Below are positions 7,693-14,465 of a stretch of 23,945 nt of DNA, one piece after another (within the stretch, counting starts at the first letter, position 1; every line of letters begins with the position of its first letter). The notes below the pieces were generated by a model, which had not been told where the DNA came from, did not search any database, and was given only the letters and a program-made list of their open reading frames with translations. The translations under genes were made by a program, and so were the position numbers. The DNA is from Actinomycetota bacterium (GTDB taxonomy: Bacteria > Actinomycetota > Thermoleophilia > Gaiellales > Gaiellaceae): NCBI GenBank assembly GCA_003162235.1, contig PMMN01000038.1:7405-31349 (forward strand), read 5' to 3'.

Positions 7693-8691
7693 GTGCGACG
7701 TTATTTCGCGAGAAAGCTACTAACTTACTCTCTCACATTCATCGCCGCGGTGACAGTCGACTGGGCGATTCCCCGCCTGATGCCCGGTAATCCAATTGAT
7801 GATCTACTCGCAAGAATCGGGACGCGTTGTAATACCCGAGAGCAGTGCGATGCCATCTCCAGTTACTTCTACAACGTTTTCGGACTGCACAAACCCCTTT
7901 GGGTGCAGTACCTCACTTTCTGGAAGGCGTTGTTCCAGGGTAATCTCGGCATTAGTGTCATGTCGTTTCCGGAACCTGTTAGCACGCTGATCAAAAACGC
8001 GATTCCCTACACGCTCGGACTGCTCGTTCCCGCGATTCTCTTAAGCTTCTGGGCCGGCAACAAGGTAGGTGCACTGGCGGCGCGCAGGAAGATTCTCGAC
8101 AATACCGTGCTCCCGCTCTCCTACACGCTTACCGCGACTCCCTACCAGTGGCTGGCGATGGTCTTGGCCTGGACATTCGCGGTAACCTGGAGATTCTTCC
8201 CGATCTCCGGTGGGTACGATCCGCTGAGAACCCCGTCATGGTCGTTCGGTTTCGCAGGCGACCTTCTCTATCACTGGTTCCTGCCGTTTGCCTCGCTGTT
8301 CCTCGTCCAGTTCGGCGGCTGGGCGATCGGAATGAGGAACATGATCATCTACGAGCTCGAATCGGATTACGCTCACTATCTGGAAGCACTTGGGGCGCCG
8401 AGGAAGCTCGTGCGTAAGTACGCGTACAGAAACGCTCTTCTCCCTCAGATTTCGGGGCTTGCGCTTGCAATCGGAGCTATCGTCGGAGGTGCTCTGGTCA
8501 CCGAAATCGTCTTCGGCTATCCGGGTGTCGGCAGCCTGATCTTGAGCGCGATCAACAACAAGGATTACTTCGCCATTCAGGGGATTTTCCTATTCATTAT
8601 CGTAGGCGTATTGATCGCCAACTTCATCGTTGACATCATGTACGTCATCATCGACCCGAGAACTCGAATCGGAATGCAAGGTGGATCATGA
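7693..8691 (+). CDS. ABC transporter permease, DppB/OppB type
   Basis: This is one of the two membrane subunits of the importer. The 332-residue protein begins with a short cytoplasmic tail and a first membrane helix (LLTYSLTFIAAVTVDWAI) ending in the RLMPGNPIDDL motif common to DppB/OppB. A periplasmic loop and about five further helices follow. The cytoplasmic EAA coupling loop, YLEALGAPRKLVRKYAYRNA, contacts an ATPase. The periplasmic loop has two Cys (C-N-T-R-E-Q-C) that could form a disulfide. The start is GTG at 7693 with AGGAG upstream; its stop overlaps the next permease ATG. Codons here are less GC-biased than in flanking genes. Confidence 0.93.
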   Translation: MRRYFARKLLTYSLTFIAAVTVDWAIPRLMPGNPIDDLLARIGTRCNTREQCDAISSYFYNVFGLHKPLWVQYLTFWKALFQGNLGISVMSFPEPVSTLIKNAIPYTLGLLVPAILLSFWAGNKVGALAARRKILDNTVLPLSYTLTATPYQWLAMVLAWTFAVTWRFFPISGGYDPLRTPSWSFGFAGDLLYHWFLPFASLFLVQFGGWAIGMRNMIIYELESDYAHYLEALGAPRKLVRKYAYRNALLPQISGLALAIGAIVGGALVTEIVFGYPGVGSLILSAINNKDYFAIQGIFLFIIVGVLIANFIVDIMYVIIDPRTRIGMQGGS

Positions 8692-9653
8692 CGCGCTCAG
8701 ACCAGAAACACGACGGACTCGCCACCGGAGCGTCGACCGCCGCCGTCGCAAGCGGCGCCGCCGGTGGTGCGGCAGTCGATGTTCCGAGCCCCAAGGTCCG
8801 GACGATTAACCGGCGATTCGAGTTCCTCTATTTCGCCATAAGGAACAATAAGCTCATCCTCGGATTGAGCATCGTCATCATCTGCTTCCTGATCGCCATC
8901 ATCGGTCCGCTTCTCGCTAAGTATTCACCGTTCCAATACACGACGAGTTACTGGAGCCCGCCGTCGAGCCGGCACTGGTTCGGGACTACGCAGGATGGAC
9001 GCGACGTCTACGCGCAGTTCGCCGCCGGTATGCGCTCCGCCTTCCTCATAGGAACGATCGGAGGAGTGATCGCATCTGTTGTCGCGATGCTCGTCGGCTT
9101 CACTGCGGGTTACCGCGCGGGGATCGTCGACGAGATTCTGAGCATGGTGACGAACATCTTCCTCGTCATCCCAGCCTTCGCCGTGTTGCTCGTAATCGCG
9201 GGCTTCCTCCACAACGTGAGCATCCCGGTAGAGGGGTTGCTCGTCGGGCTGCTGTCCTGGCCCTGGGCGGCAAGAGCACTCAGGGCGCAGACGTTCTCGC
9301 TCGTTGCCAGGGATTTCATCGGCATGGCGCGACTCAGCGCGCAAAACAGCTGGAGGATCATCTTCAGAGAGATCGCTCCGAACATGAGCTCGTATCTCTT
9401 CATGATGTTCATCCTCCTCTTCGGCGGCGCGATCCTGATCAGCGCCACCATCGACTTCATCGGGCTCGGACCACAGTTCACCTTCACGCTAGGGAAGATG
9501 ATGAACGAAGCCCAGACCAACAGCGGCCTGCTCCTAGGCATGTGGTGGTGGTTCATTCCGCCCGGCATTGCGATCACGGCCATCGTTGGCGGCCTGTACA
9601 TCATGAACGTCGGCCTGGACGAGGTCTTCAACCCGAGACTGAGAGAGATGTGA
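8688..9653 (+). CDS. ABC transporter permease, DppC/OppC type
   Basis: This is the second membrane subunit, 321 residues, overlapping the first permease by ATGA. About 60 cytoplasmic residues rich in Ala and Gly come first. The DppC-type N-terminal helix (LILGLSIVIICFLIAIIGPL) and the family segment HWFGTTQDGRDVYAQFAAGMR follow. A core of about five helices carries the EAA loop around ARDFIGMARLSAQNSWRIIF. The conserved WFGTTQDGRDV part is diagnostic of this subfamily (usually GTDxxGRD). It pairs with the DppB-type subunit to form the channel. Confidence 0.94.
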   Translation: MTRSDQKHDGLATGASTAAVASGAAGGAAVDVPSPKVRTINRRFEFLYFAIRNNKLILGLSIVIICFLIAIIGPLLAKYSPFQYTTSYWSPPSSRHWFGTTQDGRDVYAQFAAGMRSAFLIGTIGGVIASVVAMLVGFTAGYRAGIVDEILSMVTNIFLVIPAFAVLLVIAGFLHNVSIPVEGLLVGLLSWPWAARALRAQTFSLVARDFIGMARLSAQNSWRIIFREIAPNMSSYLFMMFILLFGGAILISATIDFIGLGPQFTFTLGKMMNEAQTNSGLLLGMWWWFIPPGIAITAIVGGLYIMNVGLDEVFNPRLREM

Positions 9654-9657
9654 GCAC

Positions 9658-10608
9658 GTGAGTCTTCGAGTCGAGAACCTCAAGGTCTACTACCGGACAC
9701 TCGCTGGCGACGTACAGGCGCTCGATGGAGTCACCTTCGGCATCGCCGACGGCGAGATCATGGGCCTGGCTGGCGAGTCCGGATGTGGCAAGTCGACGCT
9801 CGGGAATAGCCTCATCTACTTGAGCGGTCGCATGAAATACGTCGACGGGAGCGTAGAGCTCGACAACAAGGAGCTCCCGATCGCGGACATGCACGAGATG
9901 GACCGTTTCCGGTACAAGGAAGTGTCGATCATCCCCCAGTACGCGATGAGCGCCCTCAACCCAACACGCAAGATCGGGAAGATGGCCAAGGAGATCATCG
10001 AGTCCAGGGGCGTCGACTACCACTCGATACTGCCCGAGTTCACGCGTCGTCTCGAGCTCGTCGGACTGTCCGACGACGTGCTGAGGATGTTCTCGCTCGA
10101 GCTTTCGGGCGGCATGAAACAGCGAGCTGTGATGGTGCTCTCGACCCTGCTCAACCCGTCGCTTCTGATTGCCGACGAGATCACGTCGGCGCTTGACGTC
10201 TCGACCCAGAAAGCCGTCGCCGAGATGCTCGTGGAATTCCGCGATCGCGGTTTCGTGAAGAGCATGATGGTCGTGACTCACGATCTCTCGATCCTTCATC
10301 AGATCGCCGACACGATCCTGGTGATGTATGCCGGTCACCTCGCCGAGAAAGCCGCGGCCGAAGTCATCATCAACAATCCTCGACACCCCTACACGCGGCT
10401 GCTCATCTCATCGCTGCCCGAGGTTGGAGTGACATACGCGAAGAAGCGGCTGACCGGTATCGCCGGTACACCTCCCGCGCTCCTCCACCCTCCGACGGGT
10501 TGCCGGTTCAAAGAGCGGTGCCCACTCGCGTTCGAGAAGTGCGTAGAACAGCCTCCGTTTATCGAGGTCGATAAAGGTCACTTCGTCGCCTGTTGGAAGG
10601 AGATCTAA
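9658..10608 (+). CDS. ABC transporter ATP-binding protein, DppD/OppD type
   Basis: This cytoplasmic ATPase powers import as a heterodimer with the next gene product. In 316 residues it has Walker A GESGCGKST (39-47), a Q-loop around IIPQ (91-94), signature LSGGMKQR (149-156), Walker B LLIADE (169-174) and switch His (THD, 207-209). The C-terminal oligopeptide-type domain has four Cys (282, 288, 295, 312), including GCRFKERCPLAFEKC. In DppD/OppD subunits such a cluster of Cys holds a [4Fe-4S] centre. The start is GTG, four bases after the permease stop. Variation from the usual Walker B context (DEITSALD in place of DEPTTALD) is shared by its partner. Confidence 0.94.
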   Translation: MSLRVENLKVYYRTLAGDVQALDGVTFGIADGEIMGLAGESGCGKSTLGNSLIYLSGRMKYVDGSVELDNKELPIADMHEMDRFRYKEVSIIPQYAMSALNPTRKIGKMAKEIIESRGVDYHSILPEFTRRLELVGLSDDVLRMFSLELSGGMKQRAVMVLSTLLNPSLLIADEITSALDVSTQKAVAEMLVEFRDRGFVKSMMVVTHDLSILHQIADTILVMYAGHLAEKAAAEVIINNPRHPYTRLLISSLPEVGVTYAKKRLTGIAGTPPALLHPPTGCRFKERCPLAFEKCVEQPPFIEVDKGHFVACWKEI

Positions 10609-10612
10609 CGAG

Positions 10613-11623
10613 ATGCTGAAGATCGACCGGGTTACGAAGGTTTACAAGGTCGGCACCTTCGGAGGCGACGAAATGACTGCGGTTCGAGATGTCAGCTTCG
10701 ACGTCAATCCGGGTGAGGTCATCTCCCTGATCGGCGAGAGCGGGAGCGGTAAGACCACTGTGGGCCGAATGATCCTGCGGCTGGCGTCCGTTAGCGGCGG
10801 CTCGATCACCTACAACGGAGTCGACATCTCTACCCTCAAGGGCAGGAAGCTGAAGAGCTACTACGCCGACGTGCAAGGGGTCTTCCAGGATCCCTTCAGC
10901 TCCTACAACCCGATCTTCAAGGCCGACCGCGTTTTCAAGATGATCAAGGACGCGTACTTCCCCGGAATGAGCAAAGCGGAATGGCGGAGCAAGCTCGGGG
11001 CTTCGCTGGAAGCAGTGACGCTCGATCCCGTCCAGGTACTGAACAAGTTCCCGCACCAACTGAGCGGCGGGCAACTTCAGCGTCTTCTGATCGCCCGAGC
11101 TCTGCTGCTCGACATTCGCATTCTCATTGCCGACGAGATCATCAGCATGCTCGACGCCTCGACGCGAATCGATGTGCTGAACCTGCTCGGCGAGCTCAAG
11201 TCCCGTGGCCTGGGCATCATCTTTATCACCCACGACCTATCGCTCGGTAACTACATCAGCGAGAAGACCGTGATCCTCCGTCGTGGCCTGATCGTCGAGA
11301 TGGGAGCGACCGAGAAGGTCTTCGGCAACCCGACGCACCCGTACACGAAAATGCTCCTGGCCTCGGTTCCACAGCTTCACCGCAAGTGGGACGAGGTCGC
11401 AAAAGAGCTCGAGGTGTCGGACGACCTACTCATAGATCCGGACGCCGCGAAGAGGGTATACGAGAGCGTCGGCGAGATACTGGCTCCCGACGCCCTGGAC
11501 TCGGTGCTCGTCGAGACCGAATCGGATCACGTGGTTCGTTACTCGCCCGAGGAGGCGAAAGAGAAAATGAAGTCGCCGGCGAAGGAGAAAAAGAAGTCTC
11601 CGCCGGCCAGGAAACGCGGATGA
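10613..11623 (+). CDS. ABC transporter ATP-binding protein, DppF/OppF type
   Basis: This is the second ATPase of the importer, 336 residues, starting at an ATG preceded by GGAG. It has Walker [10 protein letters not shown] (41-49), Q-loop [11 protein letters not shown] (90-100), signature LSGGQLQR (150-157), Walker B LIADE (171-175) and switch His (THD, 206-208). It lacks the Cys cluster of its partner. Instead it ends in a long charged tail whose last 25 or so residues are mostly Lys, Pro, Ser and Glu ([20 protein letters not shown]). The tail's role is unknown. The stop overlaps the GH130 start as ATGA, so transporter and phosphorylase are translated together. Confidence 0.93.
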   Translation: MLKIDRVTKVYKVGTFGGDEMTAVRDVSFDVNPGEVISLIGESGSGKTTVGRMILRLASVSGGSITYNGVDISTLKGRKLKSYYADVQGVFQDPFSSYNPIFKADRVFKMIKDAYFPGMSKAEWRSKLGASLEAVTLDPVQVLNKFPHQLSGGQLQRLLIARALLLDIRILIADEIISMLDASTRIDVLNLLGELKSRGLGIIFITHDLSLGNYISEKTVILRRGLIVEMGATEKVFGNPTHPYTKMLLASVPQLHRKWDEVAKELEVSDDLLIDPDAAKRVYESVGEILAPDALDSVLVETESDHVVRYSPEEAKEKMKSPAKEKKKSPPARKRG

Positions 11624-12609
11624 CGCCGGTTAACATCCTGAATCAGGCGCAGATCGCCAACCTCCCCTGGGAGGACAGGCCGGCGGGTAGCAATGAGGCG
11701 ATCTGGCGCTACTCGAAGAACCCGGTCATCCCGCGCGACCTCATCCCGAGCTCGAACAGCATCTTCAACAGTGCCGTCGTGCCCTTCAAGGGCGAGTTTG
11801 CAGGGGTTTTCCGCTGCGACGACCGCACCCGCAAGATGCTCTTGCACCGCGGTTTCAGTTCCGACGGCCTCAGCTGGAAGCTCGATCCCGAGCCTCTTCA
11901 GTTCTCGTGCGACGAGCCTGAGATCGCCGAGTTCATCTACGGCTACGACCCGCGCGTGGTCTGGATCGAGGATCGCTACTACGTGAGCTGGTGCAACTGC
12001 TACCACGGCCCCACGATCGGAGTCGGCTGGACGAAAGACTTTGAGACCTTCCACCAGCTCGAGAACGCCTTTCTGCCCTTCAACCGCAACGGCGTCCTCT
12101 TCCCCCGCAAGATCGATGGGAACTACGCGATGCTCTCGCGCCCGTCCGACAGCGGCCACACGCCGTTCGGCGACATCTTCTACAGCGAGAGCCCCGACTT
12201 GACCTTCTGGGGCAAGCACCGGCACGTGATGTCGCCGGTCGCCAACTCCTGGCAGGCCACCAAGATCGGCGGCGGGCCGGTTCCGATCGAGACGTCCGAA
12301 GGCTGGTTGCTGATCTACCACGGCGTTCTCACCTCCTGTAACGGCTTCGTCTACAGCGCGAGCGTTGCTCTTCTCGATCTCGAGAAGCCCTGGAAGGTGA
12401 TCGCGCGCGCGAAGCCATACCTGATCTCGCCTCAGACGCTCTACGAGTGCGTCGGCGACGTGCCCAACGTGGTTTTCCCCTGCGCAGCGCTCTGCGACTC
12501 GGAGACGGGACGCCTGGCGATCTACTACGGCGCCGCGGACACCGTGACCGGGCTCGCGTTCGCCTACGTGGACGAGCTGGTCGAGTTCGTCAAGAAGAAC
12601 TCGCTCTAG
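11620..12609 (+). CDS. GH130 family beta-mannoside phosphorylase
   Basis: GH130 enzymes mostly phosphorolyse beta-mannosides to alpha-mannose 1-phosphate plus a shortened sugar in the cytoplasm. From the ATG at 11620 the protein has 329 residues, the normal size of this five-bladed propeller. The catalytic Asp of the DPR motif is D110. The phosphate-site residues I remember for characterised GH130 phosphorylases have counterparts: R156-N157 (FNRNG), R174 (LSRP), K215 (TKIGGGP), H234 (YHG) and D307. Their presence points to a phosphorylase rather than a GH130 hydrolase. The chemical linkage (beta-1,2, beta-1,4 or Man-GlcNAc) cannot be read. It overlaps the last ABC gene by four bases, so its substrate should be what the transporter imports. 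Confidence 0.87.
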   Translation: MTPVNILNQAQIANLPWEDRPAGSNEAIWRYSKNPVIPRDLIPSSNSIFNSAVVPFKGEFAGVFRCDDRTRKMLLHRGFSSDGLSWKLDPEPLQFSCDEPEIAEFIYGYDPRVVWIEDRYYVSWCNCYHGPTIGVGWTKDFETFHQLENAFLPFNRNGVLFPRKIDGNYAMLSRPSDSGHTPFGDIFYSESPDLTFWGKHRHVMSPVANSWQATKIGGGPVPIETSEGWLLIYHGVLTSCNGFVYSASVALLDLEKPWKVIARAKPYLISPQTLYECVGDVPNVVFPCAALCDSETGRLAIYYGAADTVTGLAFAYVDELVEFVKKNSL

Positions 12610-12632
12610 CCCCCTCCCCGATACCAATACCA

Positions 12633-12665
12633 GCCAGCCTGCGCGAGCACTTCGCCCAGGCTGGC
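12633..12665 (+). terminator. Hairpin after the GH130 gene, candidate operon terminator
   Basis: GCCAGCCTG (12633-12641) pairs with CAGGCTGGC (12657-12665), nine perfect pairs around a 15-base loop, 23 bp after the stop. There is no T-run, so factor-independent termination is uncertain. The rest of the 212-bp gap shows nothing recognisable. Confidence 0.45.
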
Positions 12666-12821
12666 GATCGTCGCTCCGGCCCCAGCCCGGCGCTGGCGCA
12701 GGAGAACGGCTCGCATACCGATCGCTTCGGCTTCCGGAACTCATCAGAGGCGCCATCGCGGAAGCGTCCTCCGGAACGCTGAACTGGCGCACCGTCGGCC
12801 TTCCCCTTAGTCTTACTCCTC

Positions 12822-14078
12822 GTGGAACTAGCCGTGCTACATCTCTCGATGCTCGTCAAGAGCAAGCTCGTCGACAGAAGCGGCGACAGCCTCGGCCGTG
12901 TCGAGGACCTGATCGTCCGAATTTCTGACGGCGCCTATCCCCCGGTGACGGGTCTCAAGGCGCGCGTTGCCGGACGCGAGCTCTTCGTCGCGGCCAAGAT
13001 GATCGGCGAGCTCAAGCCCGGTCGCGTGCAGCTTGCGGGAGATCAGCTCAATCTCGGTCGCTTCGAGCGCCGGCCGCGGGAAGTTCTCCTGCGCCAGGAC
13101 GTCCTCGGGCACCGCCTCATCAACGTAGCCGGCGCGCGGCTCGCCCGCGCGAGCGACATCGAGCTGGCCTTCGTCGAGGGCTCCTGGCGCGTCGTGGGCG
13201 TCGATGTCAGCTTGCGCGGCCCGCTGCGATGGCTCTTGCCGAGACGGCTCGGGGGACGTGCAGCGGCACGGACTGTTCTCGACTGGACGAGCGTCGAGCC
13301 TTTCGTGGGCCACGTTCCCAGCTCGCGGCTGCGGATGCGCTCCGGCAAGCTGGCGCAGCTCCATCCGGGTCAGATCGCCGATCTCGTCGAGGCTGCCTCG
13401 CACGAGGAAGGAGAAGAGATCATCCGTGCCGTCGGCGCCGACCGCGAGCTCGAGGCCGACGTCTTCGAGGAGCTCGATCCCGAGCATCAGGTCGAGTTCC
13501 TGCACCGACGCTCGGATGCTGAAGCTGCGAACGTGCTCGCCAAGATGGGCGCCGACGACGCCGCCGACCTGCTTGCAGAGCTCGACCAGGAGCGCCGCGA
13601 ACCCGTCCTCTCGCTTCTTCCCAAAACGCAGCAGCGCAAAGTGCGCACGCTGCTCGGCTTCAACCCCTCGACGGCAGGCGGGCTGATGAATCCCGATTTC
13701 CTCTGCTTTTCCGGGCGAGTTAGCGTCAAGAGAGCGCTCGAAGAGATCAAGAGGTCGGCGCTCGAGCCCGAGCAGCTGACCGTCGTCTTTACCAGCGACA
13801 GTAAGAAGCGGCTTTCCGGAGCGCTCGCCGTCGCGGCACTCGTCCGTGCCGATCCGGAAGTGCGGCTCGCCGACATCGTTCAGCGCCGCCCGGTTAGCCT
13901 GCACCCGGACGCCGACCTGCCTGAGGTGGCGCGCGAGCTGACCGATTTCAATCTGACTGCGCTGCCAGTGGTGAACGACGAGGAGCAGGTGATCGGCGTG
14001 GTGGCCGTCGACGACGTTCTCGAGCTCCTTTTCCCAGAGGAGTGGCGCCGGCGCTTCAGCGCCTTCAGCGGAGAGTGA
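12822..14078 (+). CDS. Soluble PRC-barrel / MgtE_N / CBS-pair protein, likely divalent-cation sensor
   Basis: This 418-residue protein joins domains seen as the cytosolic sensor of MgtE magnesium channels but has no membrane part. A PRC-barrel is at about 12-80 (DRSGDSLGRVEDLIVR), with a second PRC-like segment at about 90-140. An MgtE_N superhelical domain is at about 178-280 (LHPGQIADLVEA, HRRSDAEAANVLAKM). A CBS pair spans about 288-405, with the second CBS ending LTALPVVNDEEQVIGVVAVDD. MgtE_N and CBS domains bind Mg2+ and close the MgtE pore when Mg2+ is high. The next gene is an Nramp-type transporter, so this may gate or regulate it (inference). The start is uncertain: GTG at 12822 lacks an SD, and in-frame GTG 12834 and ATG 12849 are alternatives. 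Confidence 0.85.
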   Translation: MELAVLHLSMLVKSKLVDRSGDSLGRVEDLIVRISDGAYPPVTGLKARVAGRELFVAAKMIGELKPGRVQLAGDQLNLGRFERRPREVLLRQDVLGHRLINVAGARLARASDIELAFVEGSWRVVGVDVSLRGPLRWLLPRRLGGRAAARTVLDWTSVEPFVGHVPSSRLRMRSGKLAQLHPGQIADLVEAASHEEGEEIIRAVGADRELEADVFEELDPEHQVEFLHRRSDAEAANVLAKMGADDAADLLAELDQERREPVLSLLPKTQQRKVRTLLGFNPSTAGGLMNPDFLCFSGRVSVKRALEEIKRSALEPEQLTVVFTSDSKKRLSGALAVAALVRADPEVRLADIVQRRPVSLHPDADLPEVARELTDFNLTALPVVNDEEQVIGVVAVDDVLELLFPEEWRRRFSAFSGE

Positions 14079-14110
14079 CCTGAACTTGTTTCAGAATGAC
14101 GACCCGCCGA

Positions 14111-14193
14111 CTGGGTGTGATCGGTGGATGCGAGGCTAGGACGCAGTGTCGCGTTCGTAGCCACAGCTACGGATGCGACCGAGGACAACCCAG
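14111..14193 (+). ncRNA. Strong RNA hairpin domain in the MgtE_N-Nramp spacer
   Basis: Positions 14148-14161 pair with 14166-14179 over 14 pairs around a CACA loop. Two of the pairs are G-U in the plus-strand RNA and would be C-A mismatches in the opposite RNA, so structure is favoured in the direction of the genes. An outer helix, CTGGGT (14111-14116) with ACCCAG (14188-14193), closes the domain. TCGGT (14121-14125) can also compete for ACCGA (14178-14182). It could end the upstream transcript or be a sensor domain for the Nramp leader. I do not recognise it as a known RNA family. Confidence 0.5.
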
Positions 14194-14248
14194 CGCGCCG
14201 CCGAGCGCGGCCAGGCGGTGGAGTGCTTCGTTTTGAGACGAGTTCCTT

Positions 14249-14279
14249 CTACCAAGCCGGGCGGTTGTCTGGCTTGTAG
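14249..14279 (+). promoter_or_regulatory. Bulged hairpin in the Nramp leader
   Basis: CTACCAAGCC (14249-14258) pairs with GGCTTGTAG (14271-14279), nine pairs with one bulged C and a 12-base loop. It lies between the large hairpin and the SD-switching part of the same spacer. T-rich sequence follows some 15 bases later, so partial termination is conceivable. Confidence 0.35.
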
Positions 14280-14315
14280 ACTCCCGCGAGCAGGTTTTGC
14301 TTTTCTTCGGGACTC

Positions 14316-14465
14316 CGCGTGGAGGTCATTTTGGAATCGGACGACCCTTCGAGTAGCACCTCCGCGCGCGCCCTCGGGCACGGTGAGCAGAGCTTGAGCT
14401 GACCTCCTGGGCGTGCGCGAGGCGCACGCATGACCGGCCAACTGCGGCCGGAGGAGGTATAGCAA
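14316..14465 (+). promoter_or_regulatory. Nramp leader: Shine-Dalgarno locked in a three-way junction
   Basis: The SD AGGAGGT (14452-14458), seven bases before the TTG start, pairs perfectly with ACCTCCT (14402-14408). This helix closes a junction with two arms: 14411-14418/14422-14429 (eight pairs) and 14434-14439/14446-14451 (six pairs). Upstream, 14316-14326 pairs with 14358-14368 (eleven pairs, one wobble) and contains another GGAGGT/ACCTCC couple. The order GGAGGT, ACCTCC, ACCTCC, GGAGGT allows exclusive pairings: segment 1 with 3 would free the SD. This is switch-like architecture, probably metal-responsive given the genes (inference). Confidence 0.6.

Noticed and set aside
11386..11619. 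Upstream extension of the GH130 frame by 78 codons
   Set aside because: The extension overlaps the ATPase end and is Arg/Gly-rich and non-conserved. The ATG at 11620 gives the usual family length and an ATGA overlap.
11539..12792. Long minus-strand open frame (about 417 codons) opposite the GH130 gene
   Set aside because: It mirrors a clear GH130 frame in GC-rich DNA, contains no recognisable motif, and would cut across the ATGA-coupled operon. Similar antisense frames at 5578-6765, 9628-10386, 12837-13904, 14136-15218 and 19768-20889 were rejected for the same reason.
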